This document shows, in pieces, positions 1-9,884 of a DNA stretch of 64,000 nt. Source of the stretch: Fen-549 sp964636655 (GTDB lineage: Bacteria; Actinomycetota; Thermoleophilia; Gaiellales; Gaiellaceae); the NCBI GenBank assembly GCA_964636655.1, contig CAZWTK010000005.1:16524-80523 (forward strand), written 5' to 3'. Made by a program: the position numbers and the translations under genes. The notes beneath the pieces were generated by a model. The model had not been told where the DNA came from and did not search any database. It saw only the letters and a list, made by a program, of their open reading frames with translations. Each line of letters begins with the position of its first letter. The stretch's first letter is position 1.

Positions 1-1
1 A

Positions 2-1153
2 GGCGAGCCGGTCGACGCGATCACCCTTACCGACGAGCTGGACAAGCTCGGCGAGCTGGAGGAAGTAGGCGGGCGCTCGCGGATCCACGAACTGGCGGCT
101 CTGGTTCCTGCTAGCGCCAACGCCGGTCACTACGCCCGCATCGTGCACGAGATGGCGATCCTGCGCGGGCTGATCACCTCCGGCCAGGAGATCGCAACCC
201 TGGGCTACGACCGCCCCGGCGAGGTGACCGAGCTCGTCGACCGAGCCGAGCAGATCATCTTCGCCATTTCGCAGGACCGAGTCTCGAGCGAGTTCAGCCA
301 CATCGAGCAGCTGCTCAAGGAGAGCTTCGAGCGAATCACGGCGCTCTACGAAGCGGGCGCCGAGATCACCGGCGTCGCTTCGGGCTTCCGAGACATCGAT
401 CGCATCACCTCCGGCTTCCAGCCGGGGAACTTGATCATCATCGCCGCGCGCCCGTCGATGGGGAAATCGGCGCTCGCTCTGTGCATGGCGGCCAACATGG
501 GCGTGCGCCTGAACATCCCCGTGGCCCTGTTCACGCTCGAGATGTCCAAGGCCGAGGTTACACAGCGCCTGATGTGCAGCGAGGCCAAGGTCGAGTCGCA
601 GAAGCTGCGCTCGGGCAAGCTCTCACCCGAGGACTGGCCTCGCCTGACGGCGGCCTGTGACAAGCTGGCGCGCGCTCCGATCTACGTCGACGACACCGGC
701 TCGATCACGATGATGGAGATCCGCTCCAAGGCCCGGCGCCTGAAAGCGCGCGAGCCGAAGCTGGGGCTGATCATCGTCGACTACCTGCAGCTGATGACCT
801 CAGGCGCCTCGGTCGAGAACCGCGTCCAGGAGGTCTCGGCGATCTCGCGCAACCTGAAGATCCTGGCGCGCGATCTGGAGGTACCGATCGTCGCCCTCTC
901 GCAGCTCTCGCGCGCGGTCGAGCAGCGCCACGACAAGCGCCCGATTCTCTCCGACCTGCGTGAGTCCGGCGCGATCGAGCAGGACGCCGACATCGTCGGC
1001 TTCATCTACCGCGACGAGTACTACAACGACGAGTCCGATCAGCAAGGACTGGCCGAGGTGATCGTGGCCAAGCACCGAAACGGCCCCACCGACATGGTCA
1101 AGCTCTCGTTTCTCAAGCGCTACGCCAAGTTCGCAGATCTGGCGGCGGTGTGA
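2..1153 (+). CDS. dnaB: Replicative DNA helicase DnaB, 5'-truncated by the window edge
   Basis: Ring helicase that unwinds DNA ahead of the replication fork. The reading frame is open from base 2, so the gene begins outside the window; the first visible residues (GEPVDAITLTDELDKLGELE) belong to the N-terminal primase-interaction domain. The RecA-like C-terminal domain follows, with Walker A ARPSMGKSA near base 450, the Walker B region IIVDYLQLM near 775, and SDLRESGAIEQDADIV near 950. The family is normally about 440-460 residues, so roughly 60 are missing. The RecA domain is continuous and I see no intein, although DnaB inteins are common. The stop is 117 bases before the next start. Confidence 0.97.
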   Translation, partial: GEPVDAITLTDELDKLGELEEVGGRSRIHELAALVPASANAGHYARIVHEMAILRGLITSGQEIATLGYDRPGEVTELVDRAEQIIFAISQDRVSSEFSHIEQLLKESFERITALYEAGAEITGVASGFRDIDRITSGFQPGNLIIIAARPSMGKSALALCMAANMGVRLNIPVALFTLEMSKAEVTQRLMCSEAKVESQKLRSGKLSPEDWPRLTAACDKLARAPIYVDDTGSITMMEIRSKARRLKAREPKLGLIIVDYLQLMTSGASVENRVQEVSAISRNLKILARDLEVPIVALSQLSRAVEQRHDKRPILSDLRESGAIEQDADIVGFIYRDEYYNDESDQQGLAEVIVAKHRNGPTDMVKLSFLKRYAKFADLAAV

Positions 1154-1270
1154 CCGTGCGCGGCTCGGGCGATCGAGCTTCGCACCCCGCGCTACCAGAG
1201 AAGGGAGGGCATGCACGTCCGACCGCGAACGGACAATGAACTACTCCGCGGCTCGAGACGGGAGGGGGAG

Positions 1271-1492
1271 ATGACGACGGATGTGAAGCAGACGGTCTGG
1301 CTTGGCCCCGGCGTCGTGCGCTTTACCGTTCTCTGCGAGGCCTGCCTGGCGGAGTGCTCACCCAAGGAAGGTCGCTACGCGACCGTGCTCGAGGGCGAGC
1401 TTCCGCTTTCGCGCGTGCGCGAAGAAGCCAGCTGCCCGCACGGCCACGCCTTCGAGCTGGTGCGTACAAGCGCCGGCCGCAGGGCCGCTTAA
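1271..1492 (+). CDS. Small cysteine-rich protein, possible zinc ribbon
   Basis: Predicted 73-residue soluble protein of unknown function. The ATG at 1271 follows a strong purine-rich ribosome site (gggaggggg, 1260-1268), which decides this start over an upstream in-frame ATG at 1211. It contains CEACLAEC in the N-terminal half and SCPHGH towards the C terminus; the Cys/His spacing would suit one zinc site, which is inference. It lies between dnaB and purA, all on the plus strand, 95 bases before purA. No family is recognised. Confidence 0.7.
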   Translation: MTTDVKQTVWLGPGVVRFTVLCEACLAECSPKEGRYATVLEGELPLSRVREEASCPHGHAFELVRTSAGRRAA

Positions 1493-1587
1493 CCTCGGAC
1501 TCGTTTCGGAACGCGCTCGCGAGAGGCCGCCGCCCCGGCGTCGGCTCAACCGCGCCGTCCGCCGATCGTTCAGGCAAACTCTCGCTC

Positions 1588-2880
<1,293 letters not shown>

Positions 2881-3194
2881 CCGGCGCTGTCGAGCGCGGG
2901 CCTTCTCCACTTCTCGGGATACGGGCGTCTTTGCCCACCTCTCCACCCCAGAGCGCGAAGCGAAATGAAGACCCGTCGACTGGGCGTGGCCGGTAAGCGC
3001 GAGGTTCGGACGCAGCGTCGTATTCGTAGCTGGAGGCTACGGGTGCGACCGGGGACGACGTCCTTGCGCCGCGGTGCGCTAGTTCAGGGTTCGGGCGCCT
3101 TTGCCCACCCACCTCCCCCCACCCTCCCACGGGGCGGGGAACGGTATCGAGTAAAAGCGCACTTAAGTGAGCCACCCGCGAAACAAAAGACCCG

Positions 3195-3211
3195 CCGGTG
3201 TCAGACACCGG
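3195..3211. terminator. Perfect hairpin CCGGTGTC-A-GACACCGG
   Basis: Eight-base-pair perfect stem with a one-base centre, downstream of purA and facing the AEC permease. No T-run follows. The core GGTGTCAGACACC is of the short REP-type palindrome kind; related GGTGCCAGGCAC forms occur near 41.06, 41.15 and 54.22 kb in this window. It could end transcription or be a REP remnant. Confidence 0.45.
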
Positions 3212-3303
3212 TCAGAGAAAGCTTCGCTCGTCAAGCCCGAGAAGTGCCGAGAGCGTGCCGGCTTCGTGTCGAATCAATCCGCGCGGCGCGAGCCGGTAAA
3301 TGT

Positions 3304-3333
3304 GCCTCCCGCTTCGCGCCCTGACGGGGAGGC
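3304..3333. terminator. Possible bidirectional terminator hairpin
   Basis: GCCTCCC (3304-3310) pairs with GGGAGGC (3327-3333) across a 16-base loop, just beyond the stop of the minus-strand permease and 3' of purA. No U-tract is visible, so the terminator role is inferred from position. Confidence 0.4.
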
Positions 3334-3356
3334 GGGATCAGCGAGACGCCCACCCC

Positions 3357-4289
3357 CTAGAAGACGTACGACCCGACCACGACCGCGATGATCACCGGAA
3401 TCGTCGCCGCCACCACCATCAAGCGCATCAGCGACGGGCGCATGTCGTAGACGCGGGCGATCGTGAGCAGGTGGAAGGCCGGCGGCATCGCCGCCAGCAG
3501 GTAGAAGGTCGAAGGAATGTGAGCGCCGACGGCTCTGCCGAGCAGGAACAGAATGAGCGGCCCGGCACCGATCTTGAGCGCCATCGCTCCCGTCGCCCGT
3601 GCCACCTCGAGCAGGTCGTGCTCGACCTGATGGAGTGGAAGCGAGATGCCGAGCATGAGAAACCCGATCGGCCCGACGACGGCCGCAGCGCCGTCCTCGA
3701 CCGTGTGAATGTGCGGAATGTGCACCCCGAGGCCGCGCAGCGAGAGCGCTACGGCGAGTGCCCAAAGAGGCGGGTTGAGCAGAACCGCGGCCAGACGCGA
3801 CCGACCCTCCGCGTCGGCTGAGCGCCGGCCAAAGAGGCGCGCCACGGCCACCGAGACCGACGACATCGGTACGCCGAACGAGAGCTGGTCGTAGACGACG
3901 GCCTGAGAAAGCCCCTCGTGCCCGAAGGCGAGCTGGGCGAGCGGGTAGCCGATGAAGCCCGTGTTGCCGACTCCCGCAGCGAGCGTGAGGGCTCCCTGTT
4001 CGTCGCGTTCGCGCGTGACCAGGCGCGCGTAGAGATGGCTGAGCAGTAGAAGCGTCCAGGTGCTCGCGATCACGGCCGCGACGGCCAGCACCAACTTGCG
4101 ATCAAGCGGAAAACCTAGGAAGGTCGCGAAGACGAGCACCGGGATCACCGCCCAGAAGCTGACGACCCAGATCAGGTCACGCAGACGCTCCTGCGAGCGC
4201 AGGCGTTGCAGCAGGAGACCGGCCAGAAGAGCAACCAGGAGAAAGACGAGCTTGAGCATCCGCACCAGGCTATCCGCCACGGCGACCAC
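3357..4289 (-). CDS. AEC-family (auxin efflux carrier) transporter
   Basis: Predicted 310-residue integral membrane protein with about ten hydrophobic segments. GVGNTGFIGYPL in the fourth-fifth segment region and VYDQLSFGVP are typical of the AEC family, whose members export organic acids such as malate; the substrate here is unknown. It is divergent from purD, with 24 bases between starts if the ATG at 4289 is used. A second in-frame ATG at 4259 (MLKLVFLL) would give a more typical N terminus and more promoter room, so the start is uncertain. Confidence 0.85.
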   Translation of the reverse strand: MVAVADSLVRMLKLVFLLVALLAGLLLQRLRSQERLRDLIWVVSFWAVIPVLVFATFLGFPLDRKLVLAVAAVIASTWTLLLLSHLYARLVTRERDEQGALTLAAGVGNTGFIGYPLAQLAFGHEGLSQAVVYDQLSFGVPMSSVSVAVARLFGRRSADAEGRSRLAAVLLNPPLWALAVALSLRGLGVHIPHIHTVEDGAAAVVGPIGFLMLGISLPLHQVEHDLLEVARATGAMALKIGAGPLILFLLGRAVGAHIPSTFYLLAAMPPAFHLLTIARVYDMRPSLMRLMVVAATIPVIIAVVVGSYVF

Positions 4290-4298
4290 AGAAACGCT

Positions 4299-4304
4299 TA
4301 GATT
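4299..4304 (+). promoter_or_regulatory. Putative -10 box (TAGATT) of leaderless purD
   Basis: TAGATT lies 9 bases before the purD ATG and the spacer has no Shine-Dalgarno, the geometry expected for transcription starting at or next to the start codon. No clear -35 is seen. Confidence 0.5.
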
Positions 4305-4313
4305 TCCCTAGGC

Positions 4314-5546
4314 ATGAAGGTACTCATCGTTGGATCTGGCGGTCGCGAGCACGCACTGGCCTGGAAACTCGCCCAAAGCCCGAAGCTGAGCGAGCTGCAC
4401 GCCGCACCGGGAAACCCGGGCATCGCCGCGCTCGGCAGCTGCCACCCAGTTCGCGCCGACGATGGCGAGGGACTGCTCACGCTGGCGCACTCGCTGGCGA
4501 TCGACCTGGTCGTCGTCGGGCCGGAGGTGCCGCTCGTGGCCGGGGTGGCCGACCAGCTTCGCCACGCCGGCATAGCCGTCTTCGGGCCCGCACGAGAGGC
4601 GGCCATGCTCGAAGGCTCGAAATCCTTCGCCAAGGAGCTGATGCTCGCCGCCGGTGTGCCAACGGCAAAGGAGCTCCCAGAGCCGATTGCGCCCTGCGTG
4701 GTCAAGGCCGACGGGCTCGCGGCCGGCAAGGGTGTGTTCGTCTGCCCCGACGCCGTGTCGCTGGCCAGAGCGCTCAAGGAGGTCGAGGCCTTCCCCGGCG
4801 AGCCCGTTTTCGAAGAGCTCCTCGTCGGCGAGGAGTTGTCGATGCTGGTGCTGGCCGCCGGCGAGGAAACACTAGCGCTGGCGCCGGCCCAGGACTTCAA
4901 GCGCGCCTACGACGGTGACCAGGGCCCGAACACCGGCGGCATGGGCTCGTACTCCCCGGTGCCGGGCATCGGTCCGGCCGAGGTCGAGGCCATTCTCGAG
5001 CAGGTACACCGCCCGGTACTGGCCGAGCTGGCCGATCGCGGCCACCCCTTCATCGGAGTTCTCTACGCCGGTCTGATGCGCACAGGCGAGGGGATCAAGG
5101 TGCTCGAGTTCAACGTCCGCTTCGGCGATCCCGAGACCCAAGCCATCCTGCCGCGGCTCGAGGGCGATTTACTGGATGCACTGAGCACCGTTGCGAACGG
5201 CACGCTCGAGGACGTTGAGCTGGGCGTCTCGGACGAGGCCTGCGTAACGGTCGTGCTCGCGGCTGGCGACTACCCGGCTAGCTCCGACAAGGGCTCGCCG
5301 ATCACGGGCATCGCCGCAGCCGAAGAGACCGGCGCGGTGGTCTTCCAGGCCGGCACGGCGATGCGCGACGAGGCGTTGGTTACGAGCGGGGGCCGGGTGC
5401 TGAACGTGAGCGCGCTCGGTCAGACGATCACGGCGGCACGCGAACGAGCCTACGCAGCCTGCGAGAAGATCGGCTGGGAAAACATGCGTTACCGCTCCGA
5501 CATCGCTCTCGAAGCGGCTGAACGAGAGGCGGGAAAGGGTGGCTGA
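4314..5546 (+). CDS. purD: Phosphoribosylamine-glycine ligase (GAR synthetase)
   Basis: ATP-grasp enzyme that condenses phosphoribosylamine and glycine into GAR, step two of purine synthesis. Predicted 410 residues (family about 420). GSGGREHALAWKL at residues 7-19 is the family signature. The ATP-grasp region includes VVKADGLAAGKGV and GPNTGGMGSYSP, and NVRFGDPETQ carries metal ligands. The ATG at 4314 sits 9 bases after a TAGATT box without a Shine-Dalgarno. The 3' end overlaps purE by 8 bases, so the two are translationally coupled. Confidence 0.97.
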   Translation: MKVLIVGSGGREHALAWKLAQSPKLSELHAAPGNPGIAALGSCHPVRADDGEGLLTLAHSLAIDLVVVGPEVPLVAGVADQLRHAGIAVFGPAREAAMLEGSKSFAKELMLAAGVPTAKELPEPIAPCVVKADGLAAGKGVFVCPDAVSLARALKEVEAFPGEPVFEELLVGEELSMLVLAAGEETLALAPAQDFKRAYDGDQGPNTGGMGSYSPVPGIGPAEVEAILEQVHRPVLAELADRGHPFIGVLYAGLMRTGEGIKVLEFNVRFGDPETQAILPRLEGDLLDALSTVANGTLEDVELGVSDEACVTVVLAAGDYPASSDKGSPITGIAAAEETGAVVFQAGTAMRDEALVTSGGRVLNVSALGQTITAARERAYAACEKIGWENMRYRSDIALEAAEREAGKGG

Positions 5547-5958
5547 GCAGGTGCTGGTGGGAGTTTTGATCGGCTCGGAGTCCGACCGCGAGCGCATGCA
5601 GCCTTGCCTGGACGAGCTCTCCGGCCGCAACATCGCCTGCGAGCTCGAGGTGCGCTCGGCGCACCGTTCCCCCGACGCCGTGGCCGAGTACTGCCGCGGC
5701 GCCGCCGAGCGCGGGCTCAAGGTGCTCATCTGCGGCGCCGGCATGGCCGCGGCACTGCCCGGTATGGCTGCCGCCTACACCGAGCTGCCCGTAATCGGCG
5801 TCCCGCTCCGCTCCGAGAAGAGCGCGATGGACGGCATGGACGCGCTGCTGGCAATCGCCCAGATGCCGCCCGGAGTACCGGTCGCCGCGGTCTCGATCGA
5901 TGGCGCACGAAACGCCGCCATCCTGGCCGCACGCATTCTCGCGCTCCTGCAGTACTGA
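5539..5958 (+). CDS. purE: N5-carboxyaminoimidazole ribonucleotide mutase, class I
   Basis: Moves the carboxyl group of N5-CAIR to C4 to give CAIR. 139 residues from the GTG at 5539, inside the end of purD. Substrate-loop motifs are present: GSESD near residue 11, RSAHRSP near residue 40, and QMPPGVPVA near the C terminus, the last fitting bacterial class I enzymes. Class I PurE depends on PurK to supply N5-CAIR, and no purK lies beside it or elsewhere in the window. The stop overlaps the next gene's ATG (TGATG). Confidence 0.96.
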   Translation: MAEQVLVGVLIGSESDRERMQPCLDELSGRNIACELEVRSAHRSPDAVAEYCRGAAERGLKVLICGAGMAAALPGMAAAYTELPVIGVPLRSEKSAMDGMDALLAIAQMPPGVPVAAVSIDGARNAAILAARILALLQY

Positions 5959-6410
5959 TGTCCCGGGCGAGTGTCGATCGCCTCTGGGTCTCGGGCCAGT
6001 CTCTGCTCATTGTGCTGGTCGTGGTCGCCGCGATCTTCGGGCCGGGCTGGGGTGCCAGGCTCTTCCTTGCAATTGCGGGCGGGGTCGTCGCGGTCGCGGG
6101 CGGGCTGACGATGCTCTGGGGCGGGCGCACGCTCGGTCGCTTGCTGACCCCTTTCCCGAGCCCGCGGGGGAAGCACCTCGAGCGCGGGCCCTACCGCTTC
6201 GTTCGCCATCCCATATATGGCGGCGTCATCGCCGTCGCGGTCGGCGCCGCGCTCGTCTACAGCCCGGTCGCGCTCGCTCCGGCTTCGGCTCTGGTTCCCT
6301 ACTTCCTTTTCAAGGCGCGCTACGAGGAACGACTGCTCGCGCAGGCCGACCCGGGCTACGGCGAATACCTCGGCCGGGTGCGAAAGCGCTTCTTCCCCGG
6401 GCTGCTCTGA
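5958..6410 (+). CDS. Isoprenylcysteine-methyltransferase-like membrane protein
   Basis: Predicted 150 residues with about four membrane segments. The C-terminal half has ERGPYRFVRHPIYGG at residues 75-89, the SAM-binding signature of the ICMT/PEMT phospholipid-methyltransferase-like group, followed by EERLLAQADPGYGEYLGRV typical of the end of these proteins. Bacterial members methylate small molecules or lipids and their substrates are mostly unknown. The ATG overlaps the purE stop by one base, so it is co-translated with purD-purE, although no purine role is known. The larger upstream frame is a shadow of purE. Confidence 0.85.
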   Translation: MSRASVDRLWVSGQSLLIVLVVVAAIFGPGWGARLFLAIAGGVVAVAGGLTMLWGGRTLGRLLTPFPSPRGKHLERGPYRFVRHPIYGGVIAVAVGAALVYSPVALAPASALVPYFLFKARYEERLLAQADPGYGEYLGRVRKRFFPGLL

Positions 6411-6416
6411 ACGACG

Positions 6417-7364
6417 TTACCCCCGCCAGTGCGCCCAGCAGAAACTCGACGGACCGTCGAGCGGTGGCGGATCGAGCATCAGCAGCTCGGGCACGGTGAC
6501 GGGGATCAGGCCACGCTTCTCGAGCCCCGGCAGGATCAGGCGATGGAGAGCGCGAATCGTCTGGCCGCGGTTGTCGTGCATCAGCACGATCGAGCCCGGC
6601 TGGATGTTGCGCAGCACCTCGCGGCCGATCTGGCGCCAGTTCTTTCCCTGTGAGTCGCCGCTGTCGATGCTCCAGAGCACCTCGACCATCCCGAGCCGGC
6701 GCGCAACCTTGTCGACGCGGGCGTTCCTGGCGCCGTAGGGCGGGCGGAAGAGGCGCGCCTCTGCTCCCGTCGCCTTGGCGATCGCGTTTCTCGTCCAGAC
6801 GATCTGGTTGCGTATCTTCGCCTGCTTCAGCCGGTCAAGTGATTTGTGCTTCCAGGCGTGGACTCCAAGCGCCGCGTAGTCCTCCATCTCCTCTCGCGCC
6901 AAGCTTTGCCGAGACGGCACGTTGCGACCGATCAGGAAGAAGGTCGCTCGTACGTGCTTCTTGCGAAGAATCGTGAGAGCGAGCTGTGTATATGCGCCAG
7001 GGCCGTCGTCGAAGGTGAGCGCGACGTAGCGGCCGCTCAAACCGCCGCAGTAGACCGGCTTGCCTCGGGCGACAAATCGGTCGAGCGCGGCGTTCTCGCC
7101 CAGGTGGGTGGTCTTGTCGATCGCCCCGGCAAGCGTGGCCAGCCAGGGCACCGGGGCGGCCGGCCTCGCCGCGACCGTTTTAGTGGTGGTCGTCCGGGCG
7201 CTGAGCGTCGGCTCCGGCACCGACGAATCGCCTCCGCTGAGAAGGAAGAGGGCGAGGCCGAGCACACCGGCCAGCGCCGGCACGACTGCAAGCGCCGCCA
7301 GCCTCTGGCGCCGTAAGCGCCAGCGCCTTCGCTCTCGCTCGATCTCTCGCTGTTCGTTCGTCAC
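6417..7364 (-). CDS. Membrane-anchored polysaccharide deacetylase (NodB/CE4)
   Basis: Predicted to remove N-acetyl groups from cell-wall or surface glycans outside the membrane. From the GTG at 7364 it is 315 residues: a basic N terminus, one membrane segment (about 22-43), a Thr/Ala-rich linker to about 100, then the NodB domain. TFDDGPG at 117-123 holds the catalytic Asp pair, H169 and H173 (HAWKH) fit the metal site, and RPPYG at 207-211 is motif 3. The frame continues upstream to 7586, but that part overlaps purB, so the GTG just inside the divergent spacer is preferred. Confidence 0.87.
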   Translation of the reverse strand: MTNEQREIERERRRWRLRRQRLAALAVVPALAGVLGLALFLLSGGDSSVPEPTLSARTTTTKTVAARPAAPVPWLATLAGAIDKTTHLGENAALDRFVARGKPVYCGGLSGRYVALTFDDGPGAYTQLALTILRKKHVRATFFLIGRNVPSRQSLAREEMEDYAALGVHAWKHKSLDRLKQAKIRNQIVWTRNAIAKATGAEARLFRPPYGARNARVDKVARRLGMVEVLWSIDSGDSQGKNWRQIGREVLRNIQPGSIVLMHDNRGQTIRALHRLILPGLEKRGLIPVTVPELLMLDPPPLDGPSSFCWAHWRG

Positions 7365-7448
7365 GCTCGGAATCGTGATCCATTCTGAGGCATGCGCGAG
7401 AGTCCGCGCCGGGAACGGCTCGTCGCAGGCGCCGGCCAGTACTGCATC

Positions 7449-7454
7449 TAGACT
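7449..7454 (+). promoter_or_regulatory. Putative -10 box (TAGACT) of leaderless purB
   Basis: TAGACT followed by 8 bases and then the GTG of purB, with no ribosome site between. The same hexamer and the same 8-base spacing precede purL at 20873. Confidence 0.5.
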
Positions 7455-7462
7455 ATCCAGCA

Positions 7463-8779
7463 GTGATTGCTCGTTACTCCCGCCCCGCCATGGCCGCTCT
7501 CTGGTCGGACGAGGGCAAGCTTTCGAGCTGGCTGGAAGTCGAGCTGGCGGCGCTGGAGGCCTGGGCCGAGCTGGGCGCCATCCCACGCGATCAGGTACAG
7601 CAGATCGCCGCGACGGCGAAGACGCCCGATCCGGCGCGGGTGCGCGAGATCGAGGCCACGCTTCATCACGACACGGCCGCCTTTGTCGACGCTGTCTGCG
7701 AGCAGCTCGGCGACGAGGGCCGCTGGTTCCATTACGGGCTCACCTCCTCGGATGTCGTGGACACGGCCCTCTCGCTGCAGATCGGGCGCGCCGGCGCGCT
7801 GATACTGGAAGGGCTCGACCGAGCGCTCGCGGCGGTCGTCGCCCGCGCTCGCGAGCACCGCCTGACCGTCTGCATCGGCCGCACCCACGGCGTGCACGCC
7901 GAGCCGACCAGCTTCGGCCTCAAGCTGGCCGTCTGGGCCTTCGAGCTGGAGCGCGACCGCACCCGCCTGACGCGGGCGCTCGAGCAGATGCGCGTGGGCA
8001 AGCTATCCGGCGTGGTCGGCACCTACGCGGCGACCGATCCCCGCCTCGAGGAGATCGCCTGTAGGCGCCTCGGGCTCGAGCCGGCGCCGGCCTCGACCCA
8101 GATCATCCAGCGCGACCGCCACGCCGAGCTGCTGAACGCGCTTGCGCTCTGCGCCTCTTCGCTGGACAAGTTCGCGCTCGAGATCCGCCACCTCACCCGC
8201 ACCGAGGTGCGCGAGCTGCAGGAGCCGTTCGGCGAGGGGCAAAAAGGCTCCTCGGCCATGCCGCACAAGCGTAACCCGGTCGTGGCCGAGCGCATCTGCG
8301 GGCTGGCCCGCATCGTTCGCGCCGCGGCGGTAGTGGGGCTCGAGAACGTCGCCCTCTGGCACGAGCGCGACATCTCCCACTCCTCGGCCGAGCGCGTGGT
8401 CGTCCCCGACGCCTTCTTCGCGCTCGACTACATGCTCGAGCGCTTCACCTGGCTGGTAGACGGGATGGTCGTCTTTCCGGAGCGGATGCGCCGCAATCTC
8501 GAAGCCTCCTTCGGTCTTTACTTCAGCCAGCGCCTGCTTCTTGCGCTCGTCTCCTCGGGGCTTCCGCGCGACGAGGCCTACCGCATCGTCCAGCGCGACG
8601 CCATGCAGGCCTGGGACACCGAGACAAGCTTCCGCGAGCTCGCTTCGGCCGACCCGGAAGTAACGGCCAGGCTGGATAAAGAGGCGCTCGAGACGGTTTT
8701 CGACAACGAGGCCTACCTCGAGCACGTGGACACCGTCTTCGCACGGTTGGACGCTGGCCTCGGCAAGGAGAAGAAGTGA
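7463..8779 (+). CDS. purB: Adenylosuccinate lyase
   Basis: Cleaves fumarate from SAICAR and from adenylosuccinate, so it acts twice in purine synthesis. 438 residues from the GTG at 7463, the expected size. The fumarase-superfamily signature GSSAMPHKRNPV lies at about residues 262-273; TSSDVVDTALS and GRTHGVHAEPTSFGLK supply further active-site residues. It opens a run purB-purC-purS-purQ in which each gene overlaps the next by four bases, so the four are probably one transcript with coupled translation. Confidence 0.97.
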   Translation: MIARYSRPAMAALWSDEGKLSSWLEVELAALEAWAELGAIPRDQVQQIAATAKTPDPARVREIEATLHHDTAAFVDAVCEQLGDEGRWFHYGLTSSDVVDTALSLQIGRAGALILEGLDRALAAVVARAREHRLTVCIGRTHGVHAEPTSFGLKLAVWAFELERDRTRLTRALEQMRVGKLSGVVGTYAATDPRLEEIACRRLGLEPAPASTQIIQRDRHAELLNALALCASSLDKFALEIRHLTRTEVRELQEPFGEGQKGSSAMPHKRNPVVAERICGLARIVRAAAVVGLENVALWHERDISHSSAERVVVPDAFFALDYMLERFTWLVDGMVVFPERMRRNLEASFGLYFSQRLLLALVSSGLPRDEAYRIVQRDAMQAWDTETSFRELASADPEVTARLDKEALETVFDNEAYLEHVDTVFARLDAGLGKEKK

Positions 8780-9642
8780 CGGAGGAGCAGGTGCGGCACC
8801 TCGCCTCGGGCAAGGTGCGGGAGATCTTCGCGCTCGATTCGGATCGAGTACTCCTGGTCGCCTCCGATCGCATCTCGGTCTTCGACGTCGTGCTGCCCAC
8901 CGACATCCCCGACAAGGGCCGCGTGCTCACAGGCATCTCGGGCTTCTGGTTCGGGCGCACGCGCGAGATCGTTCCCAACCACCTGCTCGGACTGCGCGCC
9001 GACGGCCGCTCGAGCGAGTGCCGTAAGCTCGAGATGCTGCCGCTGGAGTGCGTCGTGCGCGGCTACCTGGCCGGCTCGGGCTGGAAGGACTATCAGCGCT
9101 CCGGCGCAATCGCCGGGCGGGCCCTTCCGCCGGGCCTGGTCGAGTCGGATCGTCTGCCCGAGCCAATCTTCACGCCTTCGACGAAAGCCCTCGTCGGGCA
9201 CGACGAGACGGTCGATCGTGCCCGGGGCGCCGGGCTCGTGGGCGAGGAACGCTACGCCGAGCTGGAAGAGATCTCGCTCGCGCTCTACCGCTTCGCCGCC
9301 GCCTACGCCGCCGAGCGGGGGATCCTGCTCGCCGACACCAAGTTCGAGCTCGGCCTCGACGCGGAAGGCACGCTCGTGCTGGGCGACGAGCTGTTCACGC
9401 CCGACTCCTCCCGTTTCTGGCCCGCGGACAGCTACCGCCCCGGCGGCCCACAGCCCTCGTTCGACAAGCAGCCGGTCAGAGACTGGACCGAGGCGACCGG
9501 GTGGGACAAGACCTATCCGGGCCCGGAACTGCCGCAAGACGTCGTGGCCTCGGCCCGGGTGCGCTACGTCCAGGCCTTCGAGCGGCTGACAGAGATTCCA
9601 TTCGACGACTATCAGGCCAACCCGGAGGTGGTGCTCAGGTGA
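8776..9642 (+). CDS. purC: SAICAR synthase
   Basis: Ligates aspartate to CAIR using ATP. 288 residues, the longer form of the family, starting at the GTG of a GTGA overlap with the purB stop. SGKVREIF near residue 11, SDRISVFDVVLP near 35, the PLECVVRGYLAGSGWKDY block and DTKFELG near the middle are all conserved. Its stop forms another GTGA overlap with purS. Confidence 0.97.
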   Translation: MTEEQVRHLASGKVREIFALDSDRVLLVASDRISVFDVVLPTDIPDKGRVLTGISGFWFGRTREIVPNHLLGLRADGRSSECRKLEMLPLECVVRGYLAGSGWKDYQRSGAIAGRALPPGLVESDRLPEPIFTPSTKALVGHDETVDRARGAGLVGEERYAELEEISLALYRFAAAYAAERGILLADTKFELGLDAEGTLVLGDELFTPDSSRFWPADSYRPGGPQPSFDKQPVRDWTEATGWDKTYPGPELPQDVVASARVRYVQAFERLTEIPFDDYQANPEVVLR

Positions 9643-9884
9643 AAGCGACGATTTTCGTGCGGCCCAAGGCCGGCATCAAGGATCCGCAGGGCGAGGCGGT
9701 CAGAGGCTCGCTCGCCAAGTCGGGTTTCGACATCGTCAGCGTTCGCATCGGACGCGTGGTCGACGTCGAGCTGGAGACCTCCGAGCGCGAGAAGGCGCTC
9801 ACCGAGCTCCAGCAGATGTCACACGACCTGCTTGCCAACCCTCTGATCGAGAGTTACGAGATCGAGCTGCTGGAGGAAGCGTGA
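9639..9884 (+). CDS. purS: FGAM synthase subunit PurS
   Basis: Small bridging subunit of the three-part formylglycinamidine ribonucleotide synthase; it links PurQ and PurL and helps pass ammonia between them. 81 residues from the GTG at 9639. The sequence starts MKATIFVRPKAGIKDPQGEA and contains GRVVDVEL, both typical of PurS. It overlaps purC and purQ by four bases each. The frame is open far upstream, but that is only the purC shadow. PurL lies separately at 20.9 kb. Confidence 0.95.
   Translation: MKATIFVRPKAGIKDPQGEAVRGSLAKSGFDIVSVRIGRVVDVELETSEREKALTELQQMSHDLLANPLIESYEIELLEEA

Larger units (their letters stand above)
2881..3356. other. 476-base intergenic region between convergent purA and AEC permease
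   Basis: No convincing gene. It holds a 23-24 base imperfect direct repeat (2916-2939 and 3087-3109, both containing CGGGCG then CTTTGCCCACC), a perfect hairpin at 3195-3211 and a second hairpin at 3304-3333. Base use is irregular with C-runs. This looks like a terminator region with small repeats between two convergent genes. Confidence 0.6.

Noticed and set aside
2..1153. Intein within dnaB
   Set aside because: The RecA-like domain is continuous with no splice-junction Cys or Ser plus HN ending.
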